DNA of 64,000 nt from JAOUEA01 sp963719165 (GCA_963719165.1 CAVRAV010000001.1:2418001-2482000); one strand, 5' to 3'. Shown: positions 8,925-18,020, counted from the stretch's first letter. Program-made: numbers and translations. The notes: a model not told the origin generated them from the letters alone.

Positions 8925-9292
8925 GCCTGAACGCGCCCGGTCGCTCGGAACGGGCGCACCTCGATCGGGTGATCGATCGCGTCCACGACCTTGCGGGCCC
9001 AGGTCACCGCCGCGTCGAGGTCGTCCGCATCGATGACGTAGAACCCCGCGATGTGTTCCTTCGCCTCGACGAAGGGCCCGTCGGTCATGACCAGATCGCC
9101 CTCACTGATGCGGATGACGGTCGCCGCGTCGGGGTCGTGGAGCGCCCCGCCGAACACGAACGCGCCGCTCGCCTCCATCTCATCCTCGAGGGCGACGACC
9201 CGCTCCATGAACCCCTTCATCTCTTCGGGGGTTCTCGGCCCCGCCGGTGCCTCGCCCTCAACACCGAAGGTCGACAACAGGTACTGAGCCAT
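8921..9292 (-). CDS. YCII/DGPF domain protein (ECF42 partner)
   Basis: 123-aa single-domain protein containing the family's namesake motif as TDGPFVEAKEHIAGFYVIDA. DGPF proteins are the near-invariant genomic partners of ECF42 sigma factors, but their biochemical role is not settled. The start at 9292 (MAQYLLS) is chosen because GGAGGA sits just upstream; a start five codons earlier would lack spacing for it. It is the first gene of a two-gene operon with the sigma factor. Confidence 0.93.
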   Translation of the reverse strand: MAQYLLSTFGVEGEAPAGPRTPEEMKGFMERVVALEDEMEASGAFVFGGALHDPDAATVIRISEGDLVMTDGPFVEAKEHIAGFYVIDADDLDAAVTWARKVVDAIDHPIEVRPFRATGRVQA

Positions 9293-9613
9293 CCGTCCTC
9301 CTTCCATCGGCGCAGGTCGCTCCCGCGCTCATCCTGCTTACGGATGGGATCGGCGCGCGAGGACGCCCGCGGCAACATTAGTCCCGAAACGATCGGGAAC
9401 CGGTCCAGGCGATGTGCGATCGCTCCGGTCTACGATCGGCGGAGAGGCCCGACGGAGGCGGTCGCGTCATAACCGCCACACGACCCGAGGGGGGTAGCAT
9501 CCGCTCGCCGCGGGTGTCCTCCCACCTCGATCCACCGGGTATCCCCCTTGGACGGGCCGAACCGCAGGTGCGACCATGCCCGTATCGTGGAAACGGCCGA
9601 GGCGATCGAGGGC
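9293..9613. other. Divergent intergenic region
   Basis: No gene is visible between the DGPF protein and the sensor kinase. A 6-bp inverted repeat, TCCCGA-N5-TCGGGA, lies at 9382-9398 and could be an operator for either divergent gene. An in-frame TTG at 9548 could extend the kinase N-terminus by 22 residues. Confidence 0.4.
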
Positions 9614-11767
9614 ATGACGGAGGTTCGCCGCCGGCGTTTGGTCCTGCTGGCGCGCGTGCTTTCCGCGTTCACGGTCATCGGCGTCGCCGCCGGCCTCTTG
9701 CTCGCGGCCGTCGATCAGCAGCCCGCCGACCAGGGGTTGCTTCTGGCGTTCGCGCTGTTCCCGCTCGTGGGCTACCTGATGGCCACCCGCCGCCCGGACA
9801 ACGCACTGAGCTGGATCATGTTGGGGATCGGGGTGGCGATCGGGTTCGGCGGGTTCCTCGGGTCGTACGGGAGCTACGCCGCCCACGGCGGCATCGGGGG
9901 TCGCACGCTCGGACTGGCCGCGATCTCGCTCAACAGTCCGATGTGGGTGCCGATCGTGGTTCTGCCCGTCACGTTCCTGCTGTTGCTGTTCCCCGACGGC
10001 CACCTTCCCTCGCCTCGCTGGCGATGGTTCGCACGCATCCTCGGCGTGAGCCTGACGGTCGTCTACTTCTCGATCGTCCTGAGCCCCGGGAGGTTCGGCG
10101 AAGATGTAACGGGCTTCGCGAACGCCCGGAACCCGCTCGGCGTGGAATGGCTTCGACCGGTGCTTGCGGTCGCGATGGTCAGCTTGGTGCTGGTGCCTAT
10201 CGGTGTGATCGGTTCGCTCATCGCCCTCGTGCAGCGGTTCCGACGCTCGTCGGGGATCGAGCGGCTCCAGCTGCGATGGTTGGTGACCGCAGCGTCGATC
10301 GTGGCGATCCTGTACACCGTCGCCCTGTTGATCGGGATCACGGGTTCGTGGTCCACGAGCGACCAACCCGGCTGGATGACGGCCGTGCAGAACATCGCGG
10401 TCTTCTCGTTCGGCTTGATCCCGATCGCGATCGGGGTCTCGGTGTTGCGCTACCACCTGTTCGACATCGACGTCGTCATCAACCGCGCCCTGCTCGTCGG
10501 GGTGCTCGCCGTGTTCATCGGGGTCGTCTACGTCGTCGTCGTTGCCGGCGTCGGCGCGATCGTGGGGAGTCGCTCCGACCCCCTCCTGTCCGCCGCCGCG
10601 GCTGCGATCGTCGCGCTCGCGTTCCAGCCGGCGCGGAACCGGGCGCAGCGGTTCGCAGACCGGCTCGTCTACGGGGAACGCGCCGCGCCGTATGAAGTGC
10701 TCTCGGAGTTCTCCGAACGCCTCGGGAACACCTACGCCACCGAGGAGCTGCTCCCGCGGATGGCACGCGCGCTCGCGGGCGGGACGGGGGCGGTGCGGGC
10801 CGACGTCTGGGTACGCATCGGGGACGAGCTGGTGCCGGAGGCGACCTGGCCGCACGACGGGGATCAGCTTCCCCCGATCGCGGTGATCGAGGGCGATGTC
10901 GAGGAGGTAGCCCCGTCCGGGATGCGGGAGCCGATCCGGCATCAGGGGGAGCTCCTGGGCGCACTGTCGATCGTGAAGCGCCCGGGTGAGTCGATCACCC
11001 CGGCGGAGGAGAAGCTCGTCCGCGACCTGGCCTCGCAGGCGGGTCTCGTGATGCGCAACGTCGCCCTAACGGAGCAGCTGATGGACAACATCGAACAGCT
11101 GCGCGCATCCCGACAGCGCTTGGTCAATGCTCAGGACCAGGAGCGCCGCAAGCTCGAGCGGAACCTTCACGACGGGGCGCAACAGCAGCTCGTCGCGCTG
11201 TCGGTGAAGCTGCGGCTGGCCGAGGGGCTCGTCGCCCGCGACGTGGAGAAGGCGCAGGCGATGCTCGCCGACCTGCAGATCGAGACCGGCCAGGCGATCG
11301 AGGATCTCCGCGACCTGGCCCGTGGGATCTATCCCCCGCTCTTGGCCGATAAGGGGCTGGTCGCCGCGCTGGAGGCGCAGGCACGCAAGAACCCCGTCAC
11401 GACGTCGGTGAGCGCGGAGCATGTCGCGCGGTATCCGCAGCAGGTGGAGGCGGCCGTGTATTTCTGCGCGTTGGAGGCGCTCAACAACATCGCGAAGTAC
11501 TCGGGAGCAAGAAGCGCCGAGGTGGGACTGGCGCAGTCGAACGGCGCTCTCACGTTCGAGGTGTCCGACGACGGGGCCGGCTTCGACACCGACAGGACGA
11601 CCTACGGGAGCGGCTTGCGCGGCATGGCGGATCGTATCGAGGTGATCGGTGGCGTGCTCGAGGTCCGGTCGGTACCGGGCAGCGGCACGTGGGTCACCGG
11701 TCGTATCCCCGCCGAGGCACTCCCGAGCGAGCCCTCGCCCGCGCTGCAGCGGGCCTCGGGCGCCTAA
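9614..11767 (+). CDS. NarL-type sensor histidine kinase with multi-TM input and GAF-like domain
   Basis: 717-aa membrane histidine kinase. Roughly the first 310 residues form eight or more membrane segments, followed by the RNRAQRFADRLVYG linker and a GAF-like region. The HisKA_3 dimerisation box carries the phospho-acceptor His at about residue 519 (RKLERNLHDGAQQQLVAL). The HATPase_c domain has an N box (ALNNIAKYSGA) and G box (SDDGAGFD). The ATG at 9614 is chosen over an upstream TTG at 9548. Its expected partner, a NarL/LuxR regulator, is not adjacent; the next gene encodes an OmpR-type regulator, which pairs with a different kinase class. The input domain resembles that of the FkbM fusion at 23.8-25.8 kb. 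Confidence 0.9.
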   Translation: MTEVRRRRLVLLARVLSAFTVIGVAAGLLLAAVDQQPADQGLLLAFALFPLVGYLMATRRPDNALSWIMLGIGVAIGFGGFLGSYGSYAAHGGIGGRTLGLAAISLNSPMWVPIVVLPVTFLLLLFPDGHLPSPRWRWFARILGVSLTVVYFSIVLSPGRFGEDVTGFANARNPLGVEWLRPVLAVAMVSLVLVPIGVIGSLIALVQRFRRSSGIERLQLRWLVTAASIVAILYTVALLIGITGSWSTSDQPGWMTAVQNIAVFSFGLIPIAIGVSVLRYHLFDIDVVINRALLVGVLAVFIGVVYVVVVAGVGAIVGSRSDPLLSAAAAAIVALAFQPARNRAQRFADRLVYGERAAPYEVLSEFSERLGNTYATEELLPRMARALAGGTGAVRADVWVRIGDELVPEATWPHDGDQLPPIAVIEGDVEEVAPSGMREPIRHQGELLGALSIVKRPGESITPAEEKLVRDLASQAGLVMRNVALTEQLMDNIEQLRASRQRLVNAQDQERRKLERNLHDGAQQQLVALSVKLRLAEGLVARDVEKAQAMLADLQIETGQAIEDLRDLARGIYPPLLADKGLVAALEAQARKNPVTTSVSAEHVARYPQQVEAAVYFCALEALNNIAKYSGARSAEVGLAQSNGALTFEVSDDGAGFDTDRTTYGSGLRGMADRIEVIGGVLEVRSVPGSGTWVTGRIPAEALPSEPSPALQRASGA

Positions 11768-11950
11768 CCGTCGTTGAAGCCGGTCGCTCGAGGACGGCCA
11801 ACTCTACGCTCCTCGGATCCGAAGAGGCGAAGTGCTCTGGGGCATCGCTTCCTCACGCACCGTGGGTCGAAACGCGGAAGGTGGGCGCGGTTGATCAGGG
11901 GACGGTAAAGGGACGGCCAGCGCTGGAAGCCGGATTGGGACAATACCGAG

Positions 11951-12640
11951 ATGGACGTCCAAGGTCGACCCTCCGGCGGCAGGATCCTCGTGGTGGATGA
12001 CGAGCGAGCCCTCCGGCACTTGCTCAAGGCGTACCTGGCCAAAGAGGGCTTCGAGGTCATCGAGGCGGCGACGGGGGAGCAGGCGCTCTCCCTGCTCCAG
12101 GGTGGTGGTGTGGACCTCGCCCTCATCGACGTCATGCTTCCCGAGTTGGACGGGTTCGAAGTGGTCCGGCGGATCCGCGCTCGATCATCGGTCCCGATCA
12201 TCCTCGTGACGGCACGAGGCGAGGAGACGAATCGGGTAACCGGGCTGGAGATCGGGGCGGACGATTACGTCGTGAAGCCATTCTCGGCGCCCGAGGTGGT
12301 CGCCCGGGTCCGGGCCCACCTCCGGCGCGTCCGAGGCTTCGATGGGACGGCGCCCGTCCTTCGGGTTGGTGCCGTGGAGGTGGACCGCGCTTCCCGCCGT
12401 TGTTCGGTTGACGGCCGGGCGGCCGACCTGACCCGCAGGGAGTTCGATCTGCTGCAGACGCTCTTCGAGAATGCCGGTCGCGCTTTGACCCGCGATCAGC
12501 TCCTCGATGCGGCCTGGGGAACCTCGTTCGTGTCACCCAAGACCGTGGACGTCCACGTGGCATCGCTTCGTCATAAGCTCGGAGCCGCAGTTCAGATCAG
12601 CGCTTTGCGCGGCGTCGGATATCGTTTGGAGACGTCGTGA
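11951..12640 (+). CDS. OmpR/PhoB-family response regulator
   Basis: 229-aa two-domain regulator. The receiver domain is at about residues 10-125 with acidic pocket VVDDERAL, phospho-acceptor Asp in LIDVMLPELDG, and switch Lys in DDYVVKPFSAPEV. The C-terminal winged helix (about 130-229) has RRCSVDGRAADLTRREFDLL and ends GVGYRLETS. The last codons overlap the GTG start of the broken sensor kinase downstream, so the pair was one two-component operon. With the kinase broken, the regulator may be orphaned. Confidence 0.95.
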   Translation: MDVQGRPSGGRILVVDDERALRHLLKAYLAKEGFEVIEAATGEQALSLLQGGGVDLALIDVMLPELDGFEVVRRIRARSSVPIILVTARGEETNRVTGLEIGADDYVVKPFSAPEVVARVRAHLRRVRGFDGTAPVLRVGAVEVDRASRRCSVDGRAADLTRREFDLLQTLFENAGRALTRDQLLDAAWGTSFVSPKTVDVHVASLRHKLGAAVQISALRGVGYRLETS

Positions 12641-13916
12641 GACTCCGCCTTTCCTCGTTTCGGATCTGGCTTTTGGCCGCCATGCTCGTCGCCGGAGTCG
12701 CGGGCCTGATGGGAGCGCGTTTCGCCATCGGGCGGATCCAACAGAGCGAGGAAGAGACGGGCGACCGGGCCAAGGACCTTCGGATCGCCCGTGCCATCGC
12801 CGCTCACATGGAAGTCGGGGGAGACGTCCGGGGGCTCGAGGCTATCCAATCCGTGCTCCCCTACGACCAGATCGTCGTGTATCGGGGCAGCGAGTTGTTC
12901 TTCGCAGGGCCTCCCATCACGAACACGGCGTTCGAGCTCGATGTGACGGTCCCATTCGCGGGAGGCAGGGTCGTGTTGCGCACTACAACACGCCCCGGGT
13001 GGATGGCCGCTGGAGGTCACCCTCGTGGTGGCGGGAGTGGTGCTGCTGGTGATCGCCGCCGCCTTGGTGGCAGCGTCGCTCCTGTCAAGGGCTCTGCGGA
13101 AGCCGGTCAACCGAGCGGTGGCGGCAGCCGACCGGGTCGCCGCGGGAGACCTCGAGGCAGGATCGGCGAGGTCGTTCCCGAGGAGCTTGCTCGGTTGGCG
13201 AACGCATTCGACTCGATGGCCGCCGGCTCGAGGCGGCCGATGACGACCAGCGGGAGTTTCTCGCCGACGTCGCGCACGAGATCGCTACGCCGGTGAATGC
13301 CATCGCGGGCCTGGCGAGCGCCCTGGCCGATGGAACGGTTCAGTCGGGGAGCGAGCGATCAGAAGCGGGCGACTTGATCCAGACGGAGACGGCACGACTC
13401 GGATCGTTGCTGGAGGATCTGCGGTGGCTGACCAGGCTCGATCTGCCGAGCCTGTCGGCCGGGAGGTTATCGATCTCGCCGACGTCCTTCGAAGCGTTGA
13501 TGTGCGATTCGCGCGAGCCGCGGCCGGCGCGGGCGTGGGACTCTCTCGGTAAGGATGGAACACCATCGGGTGTTGACGGACCGCAGGCTGCTCGAGACCG
13601 TTCTCGACAATCTGGTGTCGAACGCCATCCGCTACACGAGGGCGGGAGGACAGGTGACCGTTCGCGTATCCGCCCAGACCGTGGGATCGGGCTTCTGGTG
13701 GCCGACACCGGGATCGGTATCGGACGGGAGGACTGGCCGGATCTTCGACCGCTTCTACCGGGTGGACCGGGCACGAGATCGTGCCTCCGGAGATCAGGTC
13801 TCGGCCTGGCACTCGCCAGGAGAGCGGCCCACTCCCTCGGCGCCCGGATCGAGGTGTCGAGCGAGGCTGGGCGAGGAAGTGAGTTCAAGGTGATCTTTTC
13901 CGAACCTCGATCCTGA
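12637..13916 (+). pseudogene. Sensor histidine kinase (HisKA type) broken by about eight frame switches
   Basis: All parts of a membrane HisKA kinase are present but spread over three frames. N-terminal helix and extracytoplasmic region: MRLRLSSFRIWLLAAML from GTG 12637. Second TM and HAMP: VVAGVVLLVIAAALVAASLL, from about 13020. HAMP end: EELARLANAFDSMA. H box: FLADVAHEIATPVNAIAG, about 13260. N box: LDNLVSNAIRYT, about 13600. G1: VADTGIGIGREDW. F box: IFDRFYRVDRAR. G2: SGLGLALARRAAHS. Switches fall near 13005, 13160, 13225, 13465, 13545, 13690, 13735 and 13790. The segments remain well conserved, so the indels are recent or artefactual. Confidence 0.85.
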
Positions 13917-13968
13917 ATCCCGAGACCCTCTCGAGCTGTTTCAGGGCTTGTCTGGACCGTGACCATGC

Positions 13969-13988
13969 CCTAACCGTCTCCTAACCGT
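13969..13988. promoter_or_regulatory. Tandem CCTAACCGT direct repeat, candidate response-regulator site
   Basis: CCTAACCGT occurs at 13969-13977 and again at 13980-13988, an 11-bp period on one DNA face as used by OmpR/PhoB-family dimers. A further single CCTAACCGT lies at about 11763, just before the regulator gene. The tandem site precedes the broken universal-stress-like gene. Confidence 0.35.
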
Positions 13989-14042
13989 GGTCGCGTAAAT
14001 GTATTGCAGCGGCGTCATACCGACGCCCGTGAAGGAGGGGAC

Positions 14043-14660
14043 ATGGTCCTCGTTCGATCGCAAACCGGTGAAGCCAGGGGACGACTCGCAATCGCCACGT
14101 CGATATGGGCGAGACGTTCTGGCCTCAAGGCTCCCGCCCACCCGTCGTCCAGCGGCAGATGACCGGTCCCGTGCTCCTGCATCGGACGAGACGCGACCCC
14201 ACGCCGCTCCTTGGTGGTTGCCAACCTCACGGTCGCGGGGAGCAGCTGGTCGCGGAGGTTCGTCGTCGGATCCAATCTGGGGCGTCCAGGTTCCACGTGG
14301 TGGTGCCCGCCTCTGCGGGATCCTCATGGGATGACCTGGACGGAGGAGGAGGTTCTGCGCGCCGCGAGGGATCGCCTCAACCAGACCCTCTCGGTGCTCC
14401 GCGATAGGAGCCAGGTGAGCGGCGAAGTCGGCGACTGGACGCCCATCCTGGCCGTCGAAGACGCTTTCGAACGAGAGAGTTCGACGAGATCATCGTGTCG
14501 ACCCGGCCTGCCGGATCATTCGTTGGACCCGACTCGACCTGGCCCAGCGGATCGCCCGTCGCTTCGGGCTCCCAGTGACTCACGTGATCTCGCCGAGCGA
14601 GGACTCGGCCGATGGTGTCGATGAGGTCGCGGCCAGGTCCACTTGTCCCGACGCCACGAC
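14043..14660 (+). pseudogene. Broken universal-stress-like protein gene
   Basis: An ATG at 14043 is preceded by GGAGGGG, but the frame soon fails. Downstream, pieces in different frames line up into one UspA-like product: VVANLTVAG (about 14210), EQLVAEVRRRIQSGASRFHVVV (from about 14240), EEEVLRAARDRLNQTLSVLRD (about 14345), EVGDWTPILAVEDAFERE, then FDEIIVSTRPAG (about 14480) and RWTRLDLAQRIARRFGLPV ending near THVISPSEDS. The FDEIIVSTRP and LPVTHV segments are characteristic of this family in actinobacteria. At least four frame switches are needed. The boundaries are approximate. Confidence 0.6.
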
Positions 14661-14927
14661 GGGTCTGCCCCCGGTCGTTGAGAGGCCGCGGACGTGTCGA
14701 CCCAACCGAGGACTCGATCGCCGAATCCCCCGGTCAGAGTGGGTCAGCGATCGCGGATGGGATCGGGTGGCGTGCGTGCTCGTGTCCGACTCGCGAGGGC
14801 GCGCCGCTGCGCGGGGTCTGCGAGGCGCCCGCCCGAACGGGCTCAGCTTTCCACGGCGACGGAACGACGAGCTGCCGCTCGTGGGAGTTGACCGTTCACG
14901 CATTCGCCTCCGACATCGCCGAGTCGC

Positions 14928-14933
14928 TACATT
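14928..14933 (+). promoter_or_regulatory. Candidate -10 hexamer (TACATT) for a leaderless cyclase gene
   Basis: TACATT ends 6 nt before the GTG at 14940, so transcription could begin at the start codon. A TTGACC at 14888-14893 is too far upstream to act as its -35. Confidence 0.35.
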
Positions 14934-14939
14934 GCCTTT

Positions 14940-16145
14940 GTGGGCGGGGTGACGAAGCGCGAGGTTGCCAGACAGGCGGGGGTGAGCCTCGAGCAGGTCG
15001 CGACGTTCGTGGACCTCGGCATCCTTCGGGCCGCCGACGATGGTTCGTTCTCGGCAGGCGATGTCCGCAGGGCTCGGGTCCTGGAGGGACTCGAGCGGGC
15101 CGGCCTGCCCCTTGAGGCCATGGCCAAGGTCGTTGAGCAGGGGGATCTCTCCTTCGACTTCCTCGATCTCTCCGTGTACGACCGATTCTCGCGCCTGAGT
15201 GGCACGACCTTCCAAGATCTCAGTGCACGGCGGGGTATCCCGCTCGAACTGCTCATGGTCATGCGCGAGACGATCGGGTTCGCGCGACCGCGGGGTGAAG
15301 ATCTCGTTCGGGAGGACGAGCTTCGCATCGCTTCCGCCATGGAGTTGCAGCTGTCGAGAGGCTTCAGGCCCGCCGTCGTCGAACAATGGCTTCGGGTCTA
15401 CGGGGAGAGCATGCGTCGGATCACCGAGACCGAGGCGGATTGGTGGCACACCGAGGTCGAGGTACCGCATCTGGCGTCCGGCCTCGACGAGGCGGAAGTG
15501 CTGGAGGCGGCCGCCCGCTGGGGCGACGAGATGACCTCGGCGAGCCAGCAAGCCCTCCTCGCCATCTACCACGCGCATCAGGAGCACGCGTGGACCGATG
15601 TGTTCGTCGCGGATGTGGAGAGCGTCCTGGATCGGGCCGGCCTTCGACCGAGAACCAAGACCCTGCCGGCCATGTGTTTCCTGGACATATCCGGATACAC
15701 CCGGCTCACCGAGGAGCGTGGGGACGAGGCCGCAGCGGACCTCGCGACGCGCCTCACCGGCTCCGTCCAGCAGGTCTCAGAGCGACATGGAGGCAAGGTC
15801 GTGAAGTGGCTGGGGGACGGTGTGATGTTCCATTTCCGCGAGGCGGGCCCGGCGGTTCTCGCCGCCCTCGAGATGGTCGAGGAGGTCTCACGTTCGAGTC
15901 TCCCACCCGCCCGTGTGGGCGTCCAGGCCGGGCCGGTCGTGTTCCAGGGAGGCGACTACTTCGGACGAACGGTGAACGTCGCGGCACGGATCGGCGAGTA
16001 CGCGCGACCCGGAGAGGTCTTGGTCAGTCAGGACGTCGTCGAACGGGCTGAACTCGACGATGTGGAGTTCACGGCGATCGGACCCGTCGAACTCAAAGGG
16101 CTGTCGGAGCCGCTGCGGCTCCATTCGGCTCGTCGACGCGTGTGA
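14940..16145 (+). CDS. MerR-like HTH fused to class III adenylate/guanylate cyclase
   Basis: 401-aa protein with three parts. Residues about 5-70 look like a MerR-type winged helix (REVARQAGVSLEQVATFVDLGIL). Residues 70-235 are an all-helical middle region also seen N-terminal to actinobacterial cyclases. From about 240 there is a class III cyclase homology domain, with the first metal Asp in CFLDISGYTRLTEERGDEA, the second in WLGDGVMF, and the transition-state Asn/Arg in GRTVNVAARIGEYA. It should make cAMP or cGMP in the cytoplasm. The HTH implies control by ligand or DNA binding. GTG 14940 or GTG 14949 could be the start. It is intact although the two genes before it are broken. Confidence 0.9.
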   Translation: MGGVTKREVARQAGVSLEQVATFVDLGILRAADDGSFSAGDVRRARVLEGLERAGLPLEAMAKVVEQGDLSFDFLDLSVYDRFSRLSGTTFQDLSARRGIPLELLMVMRETIGFARPRGEDLVREDELRIASAMELQLSRGFRPAVVEQWLRVYGESMRRITETEADWWHTEVEVPHLASGLDEAEVLEAAARWGDEMTSASQQALLAIYHAHQEHAWTDVFVADVESVLDRAGLRPRTKTLPAMCFLDISGYTRLTEERGDEAAADLATRLTGSVQQVSERHGGKVVKWLGDGVMFHFREAGPAVLAALEMVEEVSRSSLPPARVGVQAGPVVFQGGDYFGRTVNVAARIGEYARPGEVLVSQDVVERAELDDVEFTAIGPVELKGLSEPLRLHSARRRV

Positions 16146-16704
16146 CAGGCTCTGCGTAGTACCCGTTGTCGGCAACCGCCCGTAGACGCTCCGCATCCTG
16201 CTCGAGGTCTCTTCGATGTCCGTCTCCGGCCAGCCGCCCGCTACGTCTGCACCTGCAGGAAGCTTCCCTTGATCCACGAGCATGATCATGCGGCGGTTCG
16301 CGGGCCGGGGTACCCAGACCTGCAAATCAGCTCACGACGAGCATCTCCGATGTGAACAGCTCCGAAAGGACCTCTGTCCACCACGTGGTACGTCGCCGGA
16401 CCGATCTCGGACGCGGTCGGATGCGCGAAGCCGAAAACGGCGTGCTTCGTTGGTGGCCAGATCGCTCCTCAACCCGACCTTCGTGCCGGGGGTTCTTCCC
16501 AGGGTTCCCTTGGGGGAGGCGGACGGGAACACCGTAAGAACCACAACGAGAACCATTAACCCCGTGGTCAGTTCGCTCACATCGCCATCGCTCGACCTGT
16601 CGGTCAACCGCACGCGGATCCTGCTTCGCTGGCCGGCCATCCGCAGTACCTTCTTCTGCTTACACCGGTTCAAATGGCGCTGCATCGCATGAGGAGGATC
16701 ACCT
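16146..16704. other. 559-bp intergenic region without a convincing gene
   Basis: No intact gene is visible. On the minus strand two frames together give a protein-like stretch (about 16440-16330, containing YHVVDRGPFGAVHIGDARRE, then QVWVPRPANRRMIMLVDQGKL at 16325-16260), which may be a remnant of another decayed gene. The block around 16530-16560 is more AT-rich than its surroundings and may hold a promoter for dinB. Confidence 0.4.
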
Positions 16705-17199
16705 GTGCAGACTGACGAGATCCGCTTTCTGTTCGCCTATGACCGCTGGGCGACTCGCCGGGTGCTAACCATCCTCCAAGGTGTGGATCCGGCGAAATGG
16801 TCGCGGGCGCACGACGTGGGTGAGCGCGGCCTGGGCAGCATCCTCGTCCACCACCTCGGCGCCTCCCAGCGCTGGCGCATCGGATTCGAGACTCAGGGCA
16901 CCGACGAAGGACCGGAGCCGGAACTCGAGCCGTTGCCGACGATCGACGAGTTGCGCGAACGATGGGAGGCCGAGTGGGCCGCGGTCGATGTCTGGCTGGC
17001 GACCTTGACGGACGGCTTCATCCAGTACGCGTACAACGGGGTGCCCGTCTGGCAGATGCTAGTTCATGTCGTCAACCACGGAACCCAGCACCGCGCAGAG
17101 GCGGCGGTGCTCCTCACGGCCGAGGGTCGATCGCCAGGCGAACTGGACCTGATCAACTATGCCGAGGAGCAGACCGGGGTCGGCGGCACGGAAGCCTGA
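16705..17199 (+). CDS. DinB-like damage-inducible family protein
   Basis: 164-aa four-helix-bundle protein of the DinB/YfiT superfamily. The three metal-binding histidines typical of the fold are visible: one in ILVHHLGAS and two in HVVNHGTQHRAEA. The opening EIRFLFAYDRWATRRVL is a standard DinB N-terminus. The GTG start at 16705 follows AGGAGGATCACCT, a strong ribosome site. In actinobacteria such proteins often act as thiol-dependent S-transferases using mycothiol or bacillithiol; the activity here is not determined by sequence. Confidence 0.92.
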   Translation: MQTDEIRFLFAYDRWATRRVLTILQGVDPAKWSRAHDVGERGLGSILVHHLGASQRWRIGFETQGTDEGPEPELEPLPTIDELRERWEAEWAAVDVWLATLTDGFIQYAYNGVPVWQMLVHVVNHGTQHRAEAAVLLTAEGRSPGELDLINYAEEQTGVGGTEA

Positions 17200-17291
17200 A
17201 TCGACGGGTGGTTGGGCTCGTGGCCATCTTCGCTCTCCACAGACCCTGCAACACCGAGGCGACATTCTCCCAGTGCGCTTTTCTGTCTACG

Positions 17292-17383
17292 CGGAGGCGG
17301 ACGGGAATCGAACCCGCCTGGGTGCTTGCGCACCCACGTCGGTTTTGAAGACCGCGAGGCCCACCAGGAACCCTGACGCCTCC
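17292..17383 (-). tRNA. selC: tRNA-Sec (anticodon UCA)
   Basis: Read on the minus strand, the 92-nt gene begins GGAGGCGTCAGGG and ends TCCGCCTCCG. The acceptor stem pairs GGAGGCG with CGCCTCC. The anticodon arm is CGGTCTTCAAAACCG with UCA in the loop, which reads UGA. It has a long D stem, an extended variable arm (GGGTGCGCAAGCACCC) and a T arm GCGGGTTCGATTCCCGT. These are the hallmarks of bacterial tRNA-Sec, and no other tRNA combines UCA with such a variable arm. CCA is not encoded. No selA, selB or selD is in the window. Confidence 0.95.
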
Positions 17384-17432
17384 ACGCGCGAGCATACCGG
17401 CGGCCCGCCCGCACAGACCTCGAACGCCTCCT

Positions 17433-18008
17433 TCACACCTCGTCGTGGCGGAAGCAGCGGATCTCGTGGTCGTTCACCATGCCCACGGCCTGCATGAACG
17501 CGTAGCACACCGTAGGTCCGACGAACCGGAAGCCACGGCCCTTCAGGTCCTTGCTCATCGCCCGCGAGGCCGGGCTCTCCGAGGGGATGTCCCCGCCGCG
17601 CCGGCGCCGGTTCGCGACGGGCTTCCCGCCGACGAAGCTCCACAGGTACGAGTCGAGCGAACCGCGCTCGCGATGCACGAGGGCCGCGGCCGCGGCGTTC
17701 GTCACGGCGGCCTCGACCTTCAGCCGGTTGCGCACGATGCCGGGATCACGCAGGAGTCGCTCAAGCTTGGCGGGCGTGAACCGCGCCACCTTCTCGATGT
17801 CGAAGCCGGCGAACGCTGTGCGGTATCCCTCGCGTTTGTTGAGGATCGTCTGCCAGGAGAGTCCGGCTTGCGCACCTTCGAGGACCAGCATCTCGAACAG
17901 ATGGCGGTCGTCGTGTGAGGGCAACCCCCATTCCCGGTCGTGGTAGGCGAGCATCCTCTCGTCCGTGTTCCGGGCCCAGCTGCAGCGGACGGGGTCGTTG
18001 CGCGGCAT
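17433..18008 (-). CDS. tag: DNA-3-methyladenine glycosylase I
   Basis: 191-aa HhH-superfamily base-excision glycosylase that removes 3-methyladenine from DNA. The zinc-binding residues of Tag are conserved: C9 in VRCSWA, H23 in AYHDREWG, and the C-terminal His/Cys pair in NDHEIRCF. The catalytic-pocket segment FEMLVLEGAQAGLSWQTIL is intact. A TACGGT hexamer ends 6 nt before the ATG. It lies between selC and a divergent PadR gene and appears monocistronic. Confidence 0.97.
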   Translation of the reverse strand: MPRNDPVRCSWARNTDERMLAYHDREWGLPSHDDRHLFEMLVLEGAQAGLSWQTILNKREGYRTAFAGFDIEKVARFTPAKLERLLRDPGIVRNRLKVEAAVTNAAAAALVHRERGSLDSYLWSFVGGKPVANRRRRGGDIPSESPASRAMSKDLKGRGFRFVGPTVCYAFMQAVGMVNDHEIRCFRHDEV

Positions 18009-18014
18009 GGCCGA

Positions 18015-18020
18015 ACCGTA
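18015..18020 (-). promoter_or_regulatory. Candidate -10 hexamer (TACGGT) for leaderless tag
   Basis: On the minus strand TACGGT, 6 nt, then the ATG at 18008. There is no room for a Shine-Dalgarno sequence if transcription starts about 7 nt after the hexamer. Confidence 0.35.

Noticed and set aside
14888..14933. TTGACC (14888) as the -35 partner of TACATT (14928)
   Set aside because: The spacing is 34 nt, about twice that of a functional promoter.
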